A DNA stretch of 64,000 nucleotides from Zygnema cylindricum (lineage: Eukaryota > Streptophyta > Zygnematophyceae > Zygnematales > Zygnemataceae). The notes beneath the pieces were generated by a model. It did no database searches, was not told where the DNA came from, and saw nothing but the letters and a program-made list of their open reading frames with translations. The stretch covers positions 229,802-293,801 of the forward strand of contig JBBHKE010002582.1 of assembly GCA_037447655.1 (NCBI GenBank), given 5' to 3'. The translations under genes and the position numbers were made by a program. Positions 44,246 through 54,662 of this stretch are shown one piece after another. The first letter of the stretch is position 1. The number at the start of each line of letters is the position of its first letter.

Positions 44246-45537
44246 TGAAATTCTATGGGCTCCATTGCCCACAGAATTCGCAAATCCAAAAGAAGCTAAT
44301 CTAGATAGTGCCGACTCCAAGTTGATATAAACCCACATGAATGATCCCTTGACAATAAGAACCCCAACACACCTTCACCCCTGTGAAGAGAAGACCTTCT
44401 GTGTGCTCAGTTCCACCACAGTTCCACCACAGAATGCAAAGCTTGAATATGTGTTTTGGACAATATTCCCCACTTTGACTTTCCCACTGAATAAGTGCCA
44501 CCCTGACACGCAAAGACTCTGACCGACTACACCTCTGTGTAGCTTGGACTCCCCTGAGTCCGCAGCAAAAATAATCACTGAATTTGCTCACCCGAGCATT
44601 AAGTTATGGCTGGTCAAAGATGACCTTTATAGTTACAAGCTCTCTTAGAGAGAGAGAGGTACCTAAATATTACTAAGTCTCGGTCTGCCTACTCACGACT
44701 ACCTACTACTAAACCCTAGTCCAATAGGAACACTATATAGTACAAGAAGGTACAATGGGCGATGTACTTATTGTACGACCATTGTACGACAAGGTCTACA
44801 AGGTGACACCTGTCAAATCGGAAGCCATGGTTCCTCCTCCCATCTTCTCCGGTATCAAATAATGTGGCGCCACGTGGCACCGCGTGACGCTATCTCCGTA
44901 TGCCGCCAAAAGCTCACTTCGCGTGGCGGCTATAATGCCGGCCGTCCGATCAAAACATATATTACAAGGTTCAGATTCGCGTACATGCAGGAATTGCTCC
45001 TTTTGGTTAGTCTGCTGTTAATTAGCTGTTGCGTTAACGTTTATATATTTATGAAACCCGTCACGTGTATCGTTAACGCTTTATTGGTTAAGGTTTACCT
45101 ATACAAATATAACCACAGACCATGGTTCAAATCTGGTCTAGAGCAGTTTTTGGTTATTTGTTAGTTTGTTAGAACTCTCTTCTTGTCCATTTATAAATAA
45201 CTATTGTACCCTATATATGATATCGTTTACTCTAAGCCATAGGCTAAAGCTAACGACTATTATAGGATGTAGGTACCGGGATCAAGTCCTCTAACCTTCA
45301 CAACCATTTTGGTACAAACTACGAATTAGCCTATCCTCTTTAGACAGCCATGGCTCTAGCTCTCTCTCTGGTCTTCAGTGACTGCAACAAGTATGGGGAC
45401 CGGAGAGAGTTGAGTGGTCTTCAGTGACTGCAACAAGTATGGGGACCGGAGAGAGTTGAGTGAGAAGCAGGTTGCCTTTGCTGACTTACTCTATTTAATT
45501 TTCCAATATAGACCTAGAAAATACATAAATTTCAACA
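44246..45537 (-). repeat. 3' LTR of element E
   Basis: Starts TGAAATTCTATGGG and ends AATTTCAACA on the plus strand, before a CTCCCCTTATTTTC polypurine complement. A 46-bp segment (core TTCAGTGACTGCAACAAG) is tandemly duplicated at about 45373-45462, and the same duplication is in the 5' LTR, so it predates this insertion. Two antisense tRNA-like segments lie at about 45083-45148 and 45225-45290. Confidence 0.9.
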
Positions 45538-45576
45538 CTCCCCTTATTTTCTAGTCTACTTTCTTTTCAACTCCCA

Positions 45577-47586
45577 CTAAAAATATATATATAATATATA
45601 TATTTTTTTTCTTCTTTTCTTTTTCCTCTTTCTTTTCTCCTCATAAAACTTTAAGTGAATACTCTCGTATTTTAAAAGGTCCATTAGATGAGCTGAAATA
45701 AACATTCCATCTTGCTGATCACATATTTTATTAAGCATACAATTTTGCATAAATCCAAGCAAAGATTTTATCCCACTCATCTCTTTTCCATCCACATAGA
45801 ATCCGATTTCCCTCTTGCAATTCAAAAAACCAGCCCCATCCCCAATCTGCGACACACACCCAGATGCTAACCCTTTTACAGGCACACCACCATAAATGCC
45901 ATCACTCCCATTAGTGATGTCAAAACCATTACCCCCCATATTTATCGTTATATCAAGAGTCCCCACTAAGTTCCTCATAAAATCTACATCTTCCAAGCTC
46001 ATATTTTTATCCATGATACTCACCCCATTTTCTGAACTTTCCTCACTCTCTCCCATGGAATTCTTTCCACTATCACTTTCTATAATGATTCCCAAAGAGT
46101 ATTTCTCCTCCCCTAAGCTTTTCATTAAATATTTCTTTTCTCCACTATCATTTAAAACCCCCTCTAGTTTTACTTCTCCCCTTTCCTCCAAATCCGTTGA
46201 AGTCTCCTTTTCCAACCAGTTTTCTGTTTCCCAAATATTTATAGAATTATCCTTATTATTTTTATTTTTCCCTTTTTCATTTATGTATCCTAGATCTGAC
46301 TTTCTCATTTCTAACTCATACTTTCTACACTCCTTGACATCCTCATCATTTCTAACTCCCTCAAGTACCTCCCTTCCCTTTACTTCCCTTATACCTCCAA
46401 AAGCACATCGTTGCTTTCGTGTAATTTCCGCGTACTTCTCTCTCTTCTCCATTCTACCAATGTGAAGAAGCTCCAATATTTCTTCATCCTCTTTCTCCTC
46501 TTCCCCTTCTTCCTCCTCTTTCACATTCCAACTTCTAAGTTCTTCCAAACAAGGACACTTCTCTATATAGTGACCCGGTTCTCTACAAAAGAAGCAAACA
46601 CCCTTTTTCAAAGCTCCCCTTTCTTTTCCTCTCCCTCTCTTTCCACCAAAGTTCCGATAAGGTTTACCTTTGTCTTTCTTCCTCTCATCACGCTTCCGCT
46701 CGTCGCCACCGTTCCTCTCATCACGCTTCCGCCAATCACCACCAGCTGTAAATGCAGTTACCCTCTCACTTCCCCTACGAAGCTCCAAAGTGCTTTCCCT
46801 CACAAGAATTATCCCCATGGTAAAGCTCCAAGTCCATGAGGAGCCATCCATTGCCTGCATACGATAAATGATGTTTTCGTACTCCTCTGGGAGTTTCATG
46901 AGTAGTGTATTGATCTTTCTCTCCTCAGATTCTACATACCCCGCACTAGCAAACTCAACATATAACGCAGCAATATCATTGCAAAACTCTATCATGTTAC
47001 CGCCTTTATAAACATAGGCCTCTATTTCATGTTTTACTAACTGCTGCCTCTGAATAGTCTCACTCTTATAAATCTGCCTTAGTGTTTCCCATATTTCCGA
47101 AGACTTGGTAAGACTTAAAAGAGTGATAGCTATGGACTTAGACACATATCTAAGTATAAGATGTTTCGCTATAGTGTTTTTATACTCCCAAATTTTACTA
47201 TCATTTTCTTCAGTTTTACTTATAACCCCTCTAAGTGAAGATGTGGCGGAGAGCATAGCTCCCCTCACCATAAGTGTCCCTTTATCCTTCTCCCCTTTTT
47301 CCCCTTCCATCACAATATTTTTTCCTTCACCTTTCGTTGCATCTGAACTCCGGTTGATATTCTGAGCAGCCTCAGATGGTTCTCCACAGTAAGCTCCTCC
47401 AAAGCCAGGTGGCGGACACCTCACTTGTCCCGAAACAATTCCCCATAAGTGCTTCTCGAAAAGCAATCCCTCCATAATAAACTCCCAATAAGTGAAGTCT
47501 GTTCCATCGAACATAGGCACCCTAGATGGTGGGCCTATAACCTGAAATTCTATGGGCTCCATTGCCCACAGAATTCGCAAATCCAA
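45577..47586 (-). CDS. Element E single ORF: Gag plus collapsed pol tail (669 aa)
   Basis: The frame opens in the LTR (ATG 47586, or 47562 for MEPIEF) and crosses the primer site (QVIGPPSRVP). Gag spans about residues 1-300, with FDGTDFTYWEFIMEG and KLPEEYENIIYRMQ. A basic stretch then precedes a CCHC knuckle, CFFCREPGHYIEKC. The tail is acidic and charged. Further on it parallels copia RT-RNase H at low identity: LGEEKYSLGIIIESDSGKN against LGEARYILGIQIERDRGK of D, and SDGIYGGVPV against SDASYGDAPL. CDQQDGMFIS parallels CDNQAAIAIS. The YVDD motif, protease DSGA site, integrase and the RNase H Glu are gone. No stop interrupts 2 kb, which suggests selection for an open frame or recent mobility. 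Confidence 0.88.
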   Translation of the reverse strand: MDLRILWAMEPIEFQVIGPPSRVPMFDGTDFTYWEFIMEGLLFEKHLWGIVSGQVRCPPPGFGGAYCGEPSEAAQNINRSSDATKGEGKNIVMEGEKGEKDKGTLMVRGAMLSATSSLRGVISKTEENDSKIWEYKNTIAKHLILRYVSKSIAITLLSLTKSSEIWETLRQIYKSETIQRQQLVKHEIEAYVYKGGNMIEFCNDIAALYVEFASAGYVESEERKINTLLMKLPEEYENIIYRMQAMDGSSWTWSFTMGIILVRESTLELRRGSERVTAFTAGGDWRKRDERNGGDERKRDERKKDKGKPYRNFGGKRGRGKERGALKKGVCFFCREPGHYIEKCPCLEELRSWNVKEEEEGEEEKEDEEILELLHIGRMEKREKYAEITRKQRCAFGGIREVKGREVLEGVRNDEDVKECRKYELEMRKSDLGYINEKGKNKNNKDNSINIWETENWLEKETSTDLEERGEVKLEGVLNDSGEKKYLMKSLGEEKYSLGIIIESDSGKNSMGESEESSENGVSIMDKNMSLEDVDFMRNLVGTLDITINMGGNGFDITNGSDGIYGGVPVKGLASGCVSQIGDGAGFLNCKREIGFYVDGKEMSGIKSLLGFMQNCMLNKICDQQDGMFISAHLMDLLKYESIHLKFYEEKRKRKKKRRKKIYILYIYF

Positions 47587-48828
47587 AAGAAGCTAATCTA
47601 GATAGTGCCGACTCCAAGTTGATATAAACCCAAATGAATGATCCCTTGACAATAAGAACCCCAACACACCTTCACCCCTGTGAAGAGAAGACCTTCTGTG
47701 TGCTCAGTTCCACCACAGTTCCACCACAGAATGCAAAGCTTGAATATGTGTTTTGGACAATATTCCCCACTTTGACTTTCCCACTGAATAAGTGCCACCC
47801 TGACACGCAAAGACTCTGACCGACTACACCCCTGTGTAGCTTGGACTCCCCTGAGTCCGCAGCAAAAAGAATCACTGAATTTGCTCACCCGAGCATTAAG
47901 TTATGGCTGGTCAAAGATGACCTTTATAGTTACAAGCTCTCTTAGAGAGAGAGGTACCTAAATATTACTAAGTCTCGGTCTGCCTACTCACGACTACCTA
48001 CTACTAAACCCTAGTCCAATAGGAACACTATATAGTACAAGAAGGTACAATGGGCGATGTACTTATTGTACGACCATTGTACGACAAGGTCTACAAGGTG
48101 ACACCTGTCAAATCGGAAGCCATGGTTCCTCCTCCCATCTTCTCCGGTATCAAATAATGTGGCGCCATGTGGCACCGCGTGACGCTATCTCCGTATGCCG
48201 CCAAAAGCTCACTTCGGGTGGCGGCTATAATGGCGGCCGTCCGATCAAAACATATATTACAAGGTTCAGATTCGCGTACATGCAGGAATTGCTCCTTTTG
48301 GTTAGTCTGCTGTTAATTAGCTGTTGCGTTAACGTTTATATATTTATGAAACCCGTCACGTGTATCGTTAACGCTTTATTGGTTAAGGTTTACCTATACA
48401 AATATAACCACAGACCATGGTTCAAATCTGGTCTAGAGTAGTGGTTATTTGTTAGTTTGTTAGAACTCTCTTCTTGTCCACTTATAAATAACTATTGTAC
48501 CCTATATATGATATCGTTTACTCTAAGCCATAGGCTAAAGCTAACGACTATTATAGGATGTAGGTACCGGGATCAAGTCCTCTAACCTTCACAACCATTT
48601 TGGTACAAACTACGAATTAGCCTATCCTCTTTAGACAGCCATGGCTCTAGCTCTCTCTCTGGTCTTCAGTGACTGCAACAAGTATGGGGACCGGAGAGAG
48701 TTGAGTGGTCTTCAGTGACTGCAACAAGTATGGGGACCGGAGAGAGTTGAGTGAGAAGCAGGTTGCCTTTGCTGACTTACTCTATTTAATTTTCCAATAT
48801 AGACCTAGAAAATACATAAATTTCAACA
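47543..48828 (-). repeat. 5' LTR of element E
   Basis: 1,286 bp, near-identical to 44246-45537, including the tandem TTCAGTGACTGCAACAAG duplication (48658-48755). It contains the Gag start codon 20-44 bases upstream of the primer site. Confidence 0.92.
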
Positions 48829-49495
48829 ATCTTTGAAATGGTGTTTTGGATTGGCTGAAATTGCGATTGCAGCTTGATTATCACAAAAGATTTTATGCAC
48901 TCCCTCTGTCATATATCCCAGTTCTTGCAACAATGACTTCACCCACATTAGTTCTTTTACAGCAGAACAAGACGCCATATACTCAGCCTCCATAGTAGAC
49001 TGAGCGACCACCTTTTGTTGCTTACTGCTCCAAAAGCAAGCACCTCCCCCCACATACAAAACATATCCAAAAGTGCATCTTCTCAAAGGTGCATCCCCAT
49101 AATTGGCATCACTCCAAGTGGTGACATCAATGTTCTCCCCTCCCAAATGCAACCACAATTCTCTGGTTCCAACCAGATATCTCATGACTCTCTTGGCTGC
49201 CTCCCAATCTCTCTTTCTAGGATCGTTGAGACTCCTACTGAGGACTCCTACTGCTGCGGCTATGTCTGGCCTTGTATAGTTCATAAATTAGATCAAAATT
49301 CCTAAGACCTGTTTAGACTTCATAAACTCTCTCTGCTTTGGACTCATCTGATCATCTAAGATTATCACTCCTCCTTCTACACTCCCATCACTTACTTTTT
49401 TCAAGTCCATGGGAGTGGTACAACTGTTAGCTTTCTCCATTTGAAATTTCTCAGGCATATTTCCTATTGCTTCTTTCTCAGTGAGTCTTATGATC
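48829..49495 (-). pseudogene. Copia D RNase H (continues at 44245-44048)
   Basis: On the minus strand 49284-48834 carries MNYTRPDIAAAVGVLSRSLN, TTWSDANYGDAPLRRC, TMEAEYMASCSAVKELMW and KIFCDNQAAIAISANPKHHF, with the RNase H acidic residues present. E interrupts after HHFK. The end (KHMDIRLSFVREKVENKI, then the ADMMTK block) lies at 44245-44063. 49494-49285 joins RT to RNase H with several stops. Confidence 0.88.
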
Positions 49496-50379
49496 TATTT
49501 ACCCCTATCTCTTTCTATTTGAATTCCCAAAATATATCTTGCCTCCCCTAAATCTTTCATGTCAAATCTGCTTCTAAGATCTTTCTTCAACTTATTGATC
49601 TTTTCCAAAGACTTACTTAACACCAGCAGATCATCCACATAAATTGCAATAAAGACCACACCATTCTCATCCTCTAACATATAGATAGAATGGTCAAAGC
49701 TGATCATGATATATCCTACACTAGTAAAAAACTCATATAGTTTCTTATTCCACTGTCGTGGAGCCTGCTTAAGTCCATATAAGGATTTTATGAGCCTGCA
49801 GACTTTACTCTCTTCTCCATTCTCCACAAATCCCTCTGGTTGCCTCATGAAGATTTCTTCCTCTAACTCACCACTGAGGAAGGCGGTCTTAATGTCTATC
49901 TGATGAATTTCCATGTCTTCCGCTGCTGCTAGACTGAGGAGAATCCTGACTGATGGGAAACGAACAACTGGGGCGAATGTATCCTTATAGTCAATCCCCT
50001 CCTTTTGGGTGAAACCCTTTGCCACCAAACGAGCCTTATATCTTTCGATGGTATTGTCAAGGTTTAGTTTTAGTTTAAAGACCCATTTACACCCAATAGG
50101 TTTTCTGTTTGGAGGGCAATGCGCTAGTTCCCAGGTATTTGCTTCCATGATGGAAGCCATTTCATCATTTATGACCCTGATCCATCTGTCCTTTTCTGGA
50201 CTGTTCACTGCCTCCAAGTATGACTGAGGCTCATCAAGATGTGATAGCTTAGTTACCTTATGAGCCGTCTGTTTCTCTTGTAGCCTTTTGCTGCTTCTTC
50301 TCCCTCCTTCAAATTCTGAAGCTGGAATAGAGGGAAGTCTTGGGTCCCTCCTTAGTGTCTCATTCGCTCCCCTATTCAT
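49495..50379 (-). CDS. Copia D reverse transcriptase (open frame 294 aa)
   Basis: Encodes the linker SEFEGGRRSSKRLQEKQ, then RT blocks: NDEMASIMEANTWELAHCPP, KPIGCKWVFKLKLNLDN, ARLVAKGFTQKEGIDYKDTF, QIDIKTAFLSGELEEEIFM, SLYGLKQAPRQWNKKLY and catalytic AIYVDDLLVLSKSLEK, ending at a stop after QIERDRGK. The YVDD is intact. Upstream (50601-50392) is an acidic linker, MDEGKSIDPFKYTKK. The frame is separated from integrase and RNase H by stops and shifts. Confidence 0.9.
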   Translation of the reverse strand: MNRGANETLRRDPRLPSIPASEFEGGRRSSKRLQEKQTAHKVTKLSHLDEPQSYLEAVNSPEKDRWIRVINDEMASIMEANTWELAHCPPNRKPIGCKWVFKLKLNLDNTIERYKARLVAKGFTQKEGIDYKDTFAPVVRFPSVRILLSLAAAEDMEIHQIDIKTAFLSGELEEEIFMRQPEGFVENGEESKVCRLIKSLYGLKQAPRQWNKKLYEFFTSVGYIMISFDHSIYMLEDENGVVFIAIYVDDLLVLSKSLEKINKLKKDLRSRFDMKDLGEARYILGIQIERDRGK

Positions 50380-50646
50380 GGAAGATGGTTACGATTCCTC
50401 CTCTTCTGTCTCCTCGAAATCCATGGGAATATGTGGGGTATCAAGTAGCTCTCCTGTATCTTGGATCTCCCATGAATCTGCAATCACGGTATCACTCATG
50501 TCCTTTTCGGGAAAAACAGAGTTCTCCTCACTCTCAGACTCAAACCTGATTCTTATCTTCTTAGTATATTTAAAGGGGTCAATTGACTTTCCTTCATCCA
50601 TGACAACTAGGTGTTTTACCAGAATGATATCTTGCTTTCCTAAGTC

Positions 50647-51521
50647 TTAAACTTTGTATCCCTTAACATCCTCATCATAACCTAAAAAATATCGAAGTTT
50701 TCCCTTAGCATCAAGTTTCCAGTTTTTCTTATCCGTATCTAGACTGTAAACTTGACTACCAAAAACTTTAAGGTGAGAGATATCTGGTTTTCTTCCAACC
50801 CATCTCTGATAAGGTGTCATACCTTTGACAGCTGATGTGAGGATTCTATTTTTAATGAAATTGGCACAGTTCATGGCTTCTGCCCAAAATCTCTTTCCTA
50901 TTTTCTTGTCACCCAACATACTGCATACACTATCTCCTAGTGTTCTGTTTAGCCTTTCTGCTACACCATTTTGTTTTGGATTATGTGGTACACTTTTCTG
51001 GTGTTGAATTCCCTCATCTCTTAAGTATTCCTCAAATTGGTTAGAGGTATACTCTCCCCCATTATCACTCATTATTCTCTTAATGGGGGTTCCATGCATC
51101 TTCTCACTCCAGGCTTGTATTCTTTGAAGTAAGTTGGTGTTTCTGACTTTGTTTTTAGAAAATAAACTCTATAGTATCTAGACCAATCATCAGTGATTGT
51201 TAACATATATCTCTTCCCTCCAACTGAGGGTACCCTTGTTGGTCCCCAGATATCTGTGTGGATCAAATCTAGTACTTTTTCCCCCCTATATGTGGCTGCT
51301 TTTGGAAAAGGAAGTCTGTGAGTTTTTCCTTGGGCACAACCACTACAATCTTCCACCATTTCATTATCAATGAACTGAATGCCTTCTACCACACCCAGCT
51401 TCTTCATCTCCCTCAACCTATCAAAATGCACATGCCCCAACCGCTTATGCCAAATCATTAATTTTGGGACACCAACATAGTAAGCTTTCGTCTTTTCATT
51501 ACTTTGGTTTAGCCTAAACAT
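50647..51521 (-). pseudogene. Copia D integrase, frameshifted
   Basis: 51521-51072 has GAG-pre-integrase (MIWHKRLGHVHFDRLREM, EDCSGCAQGKTHRLPF) and the first catalytic Asp in DLIHTDIWGPTRVPSVGGK. A shift near 51095 leads to 51099-50647 with RIMSDNGGEYTSNQFEEY (second Asp) and QNGVAERLNRTLGDS (Glu), so all DDE residues survive. It then carries HLKVFGSQVYSLD and GYDEDVKGYKV. One frameshift and a stop at about 51522 separate it from the Gag-protease frame. Confidence 0.9.
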
Positions 51522-51548
51522 TCATTGGCTACCATTATCTGCAGTGAA

Positions 51549-52988
51549 TTAAACTTCATCCCCATACTTGGCTGTAAAAACTCCCTTTCTAGTGAAAGTA
51601 TCAAACTCTTTGTCATCTAACACAGATGTAGAAAAAAGATTTTTACTGAGCTGAGGAATATAAAGCACATCTGAGAAAGTGAGAATAGAAGTCTTACCCC
51701 CCACTAAAACTTTCAGGTCAACTGATCCCACTAGATCTATAGTAACAACTCTCCCATCCCCATACTCTATTTCTACAGTAGGGATTTTCCTTAGCTTAGT
51801 GAAGAGGTCATTGTCACGACACATATGCATGGATGCACCTGAGTCGATGATCCATCCTTCTTGTGGAGCTTCCCGAATTGCTCCAAGGGCACACTTTTGT
51901 CTCCGAGGGATCTCCTTCTCCTCCAGACTCTCGTCAAGAAGAAGCTCCCCATCCTCCTCAGAGGACTCGTCCTCGGTGTCTCTTGTCACCTTTGTGACCA
52001 AAAGTGCCTTTTTCTTCCCTCCGGAAGAACCCCCTCCTTGGTTCTCTTTGAGCCTCAGCTCCGCCAGCTTGGCACAATCCGCAATAAAGTGCTCTGGCTT
52101 TTTGCAAAAATGACATAGGCCCTTTGGGGGCCTCGGTCCTCCAAGTTGGACTCTTTCTCCTTTGTATGGTTTTTTCGGTTCCGGTCTCCACCTGTCCCCT
52201 CCGGCGGCTAGAGCTTGAACGCTCTTTCCACCTCCCCTGATCTCCATGGTATTTTCCTGCACAAGTATCATCTTGACCACTGTATTCCACTTCCATGAAC
52301 TATCAGTCATTTCTTGTACTCGGTACACTAAGTTCTCATACTCGTCTGGTAACTTCATAATGAGAGTGTTTACTTTCATTTTCATTGTGCCTGTCCAACC
52401 AGCACTTTCCATCTCCATATACAAACAAGAAAGATCATTGCAATAATCTAACATCTTTCCTCCTTTGTACGTGTAACTCACTAGCTTTTGCTCAGCCAAC
52501 TGGAGCTCTTGAATGGTACCAGCTCTATAGATCTCCACCAAACTTTCCCACAACTCCTCGGCCTTGTAAATATTAAGGTGAGAGGTGGCCAATGCTTGAG
52601 TGAGATGCCTTAGAATGAAGTTTTTGGCATCCATGTTTATATCTTCCCACATTTGATCATCGTTCTCCACTGTCTTCACGGCCGCCGCTCCTGGTGCCGT
52701 GACAATAGGGGTGAGAGGTGTCTCCTTCCCTTTCCCCTTTTCAGACACACTTCTGTCCCCATCATCTGCCTCCTCTGCGGAAGCAGTCGCTGCTGCAGAA
52801 AACCTTACTCTGCCAAATCCTGGCGGAGTTCCCGAAGGTGGACGTTTCACTTTTCCACTGACGATACCCCAGTATCGGTTTTCACACAAAGCTCCCAGCA
52901 TCATGGCTTCCCAATAGATGAACCCAGATCCATTGAAAGTGGGCACTCTAGAGGGTGGGCCAATAACCTGCAATTTTGTGTCCTCCAT
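51549..52988 (-). CDS. Copia D Gag-protease (479 aa)
   Basis: Starts at ATG 52988 inside the 5' LTR and crosses the primer site: MEDTKLQVIGPPSRVPTFNG. Gag shows GFIYWEAMMLGAL, NFILRHLTQALATSHLN, EELWESLVEIYRAG and IMKLPDEYENLVYRVQ. The zinc knuckle is CHFCKKPEHFIADC. An acidic stretch (EDESSEEDGELLLDE) precedes the protease site WIIDSGASMHMC, with the D-S-G triad intact, then EIEYGDGRVVTIDLVGSVDL. It stops at 51549-51551, before the integrase frame. Confidence 0.92.
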   Translation of the reverse strand: MEDTKLQVIGPPSRVPTFNGSGFIYWEAMMLGALCENRYWGIVSGKVKRPPSGTPPGFGRVRFSAAATASAEEADDGDRSVSEKGKGKETPLTPIVTAPGAAAVKTVENDDQMWEDINMDAKNFILRHLTQALATSHLNIYKAEELWESLVEIYRAGTIQELQLAEQKLVSYTYKGGKMLDYCNDLSCLYMEMESAGWTGTMKMKVNTLIMKLPDEYENLVYRVQEMTDSSWKWNTVVKMILVQENTMEIRGGGKSVQALAAGGDRWRPEPKKPYKGERVQLGGPRPPKGLCHFCKKPEHFIADCAKLAELRLKENQGGGSSGGKKKALLVTKVTRDTEDESSEEDGELLLDESLEEKEIPRRQKCALGAIREAPQEGWIIDSGASMHMCRDNDLFTKLRKIPTVEIEYGDGRVVTIDLVGSVDLKVLVGGKTSILTFSDVLYIPQLSKNLFSTSVLDDKEFDTFTRKGVFTAKYGDEV

Positions 52989-53614
52989 TGGACTACAGAG
53001 TACAGGAAGCCTCTAGATAGTTGTTAACTAACCCACTTTAACCCACAGCCACTGCTACCCAAAAAGTCACAATGACAATTTGACTACAACCCTCTGTAGC
53101 GTGGACTCCCTTGAGTTCGTAGCAAAAAGAATCTCTGAAAACGCCTAACCAGGCGATAAGTTATGAGGCAGTAAAAATTGCAATTTGTACAAACTCTCAA
53201 AGAGAGAGGTTTCTAAGTCCTGATATCCTCTAATAACATCTATCTACTGAAGTACGGACCCATCAGATTACTGTACCGTACCAAAAAGTACTAATGCCAG
53301 TGTACCTTTTGTACGGCCTATGTACGACAGGACTATTAAGTGGACGCGTGTCTCCTTTTCACTCGTCCGTACATTCCTCGGAATTCCTATGACCGAATGT
53401 CATCTCTCCATGTGGCTCCAGGTCATGCCACGTCACTAAACGCCAAAGTGACTACTCCGAGATTTCGGCGATGATGTGCGCCGTTGGATTTGCAGCGAGA
53501 CGCAATCTTGGCCGTAATAAATACTTGCGCGATATTATTTTCGTTGTCGAAACAAAATGCGTTGTATCCGTTTTGAATTGGTACATTTATAAAACTGTAT
53601 CCATGTACGGTGTA
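52969..53614 (-). repeat. 5' LTR of copia D, part 1 (continues at 59960-60326)
   Basis: Matches 43023-43670. It is interrupted at 53614 by element F; the continuation, starting CCGTACACAGTTTTAG, is found at 59960. Confidence 0.85.
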
Positions 53615-54662
53615 TGTAGAAATTAATGGTTTTTAAAGTATTTTCTAGGTCAGAAATAAGAAAGAAGCCGAGGCAGTCTACCTCTAACTTCTCTCTCCAA
53701 CTCTCAAACTTGTCGCAGTCACTGAGAAATTGGAGAGGAAGCTAGAGCCATGGCTACCTAGGCTATCCTGAGGATTACGGGGAATATATATTTGGGCTTT
53801 ATTAAGTAAAAATACATATGCGGCGGCCACAGGATTTGAACCTTGGTACCTTCCGGACGGCATGCTGCCGGTAGCCGGTAACCTTAGCCGTTAAGTCTTG
53901 ACGTAGTGTTAAGTAGTATATAGTTTGATAACTATTTAAACATTAATAAGTAGGATAAATCATTTAACTATAATTGTTTACGGGATACATAGAATCACTA
54001 GTGTAAAAGTACGAATTGTGGTACGGATAAGAAATCAATACCGCGCATTGATTTCGTAAGCGAAATAAATACCGCGCATGTATTTATTACGGCTCCGATC
54101 AAATGTGAATTTAATCGGACGACCAAAATTAGCGCCGAGATCTCGGAAGAAGAATTCGGCGGTTTGTGGGCATCGCCACATCGGATGACACGTGGCGAAA
54201 TTACATTGGATCGTGGTATCTCAGGAAATTACGGCACCGAATCTGGATATGACATGTGTCGACATTTAGGCCATGTTGTACAATTTCCGTACATAAAGTA
54301 CACCGACGACTGTACTTTTATGTACGGAGGTGAAATCTGATTGGTTCCGTACATCAGTAGATAGAGTATGTGAGAGAGATAGGACTTAGAAAAATTAGGA
54401 GATTGGACCCTCTCTCCCAGAAAACTTCGGTACAAAAGGTCAACTTTGACCCTCCATAACTTACTGCTCAGAGGAGCAAATTCAGAGATTCTTTTTGCTA
54501 TCGACTCAAGGGAGCCTTCTCTTCACAGGGGTGAAGTTGGTCAGAGTTTTCTGTTAACCAGGGTGGCAGCTATTTTTTCTGAAACACAAAGGGGTTAGGG
54601 CAATCCTAGAGGCTTCTTGGAAGCTGTCCACTCTGAGGACTTATGGAGGTCTCAGAGTTTCA
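53615..54662 (+). repeat. 5' LTR of copia F
   Basis: 1,048 bp, TGTAGAAATTAATGG to CTCAGAGTTTCA. It contains the Gag start codon (54643) and, on its minus strand at about 53815-53905, a tRNA-like segment with A-box-like TTAACGGCTAAGG and B-box AAGGTTCAAATCC. Confidence 0.9.

Larger units (their letters stand above)
44246..48828 (-). mobile_element. Copia-derived element E (Gag-only), nested in D's RNase H
   Basis: LTRs 44246-45537 and 47543-48828 (1,292 and 1,286 bp) differ at only about ten places by eye. An exact 5-bp duplication, ATCTT, flanks the element (44241-44245 and 48829-48833). Removing E rejoins D's RNase H codons (NPKHHFK to KHMDIRLSF). The primer site is 47528-47542 (minus strand GGTTATAGGCCCACC). 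The internal region, only about 2 kb, is almost entirely one ORF. The small LTR divergence implies a recent insertion. Confidence 0.92.

Noticed and set aside
45896-46839. Plus-strand frames of 142-189 codons, Ser/Pro/Phe-rich
   Set aside because: Antisense to element E's charged ORF; composition follows from the opposite strand.
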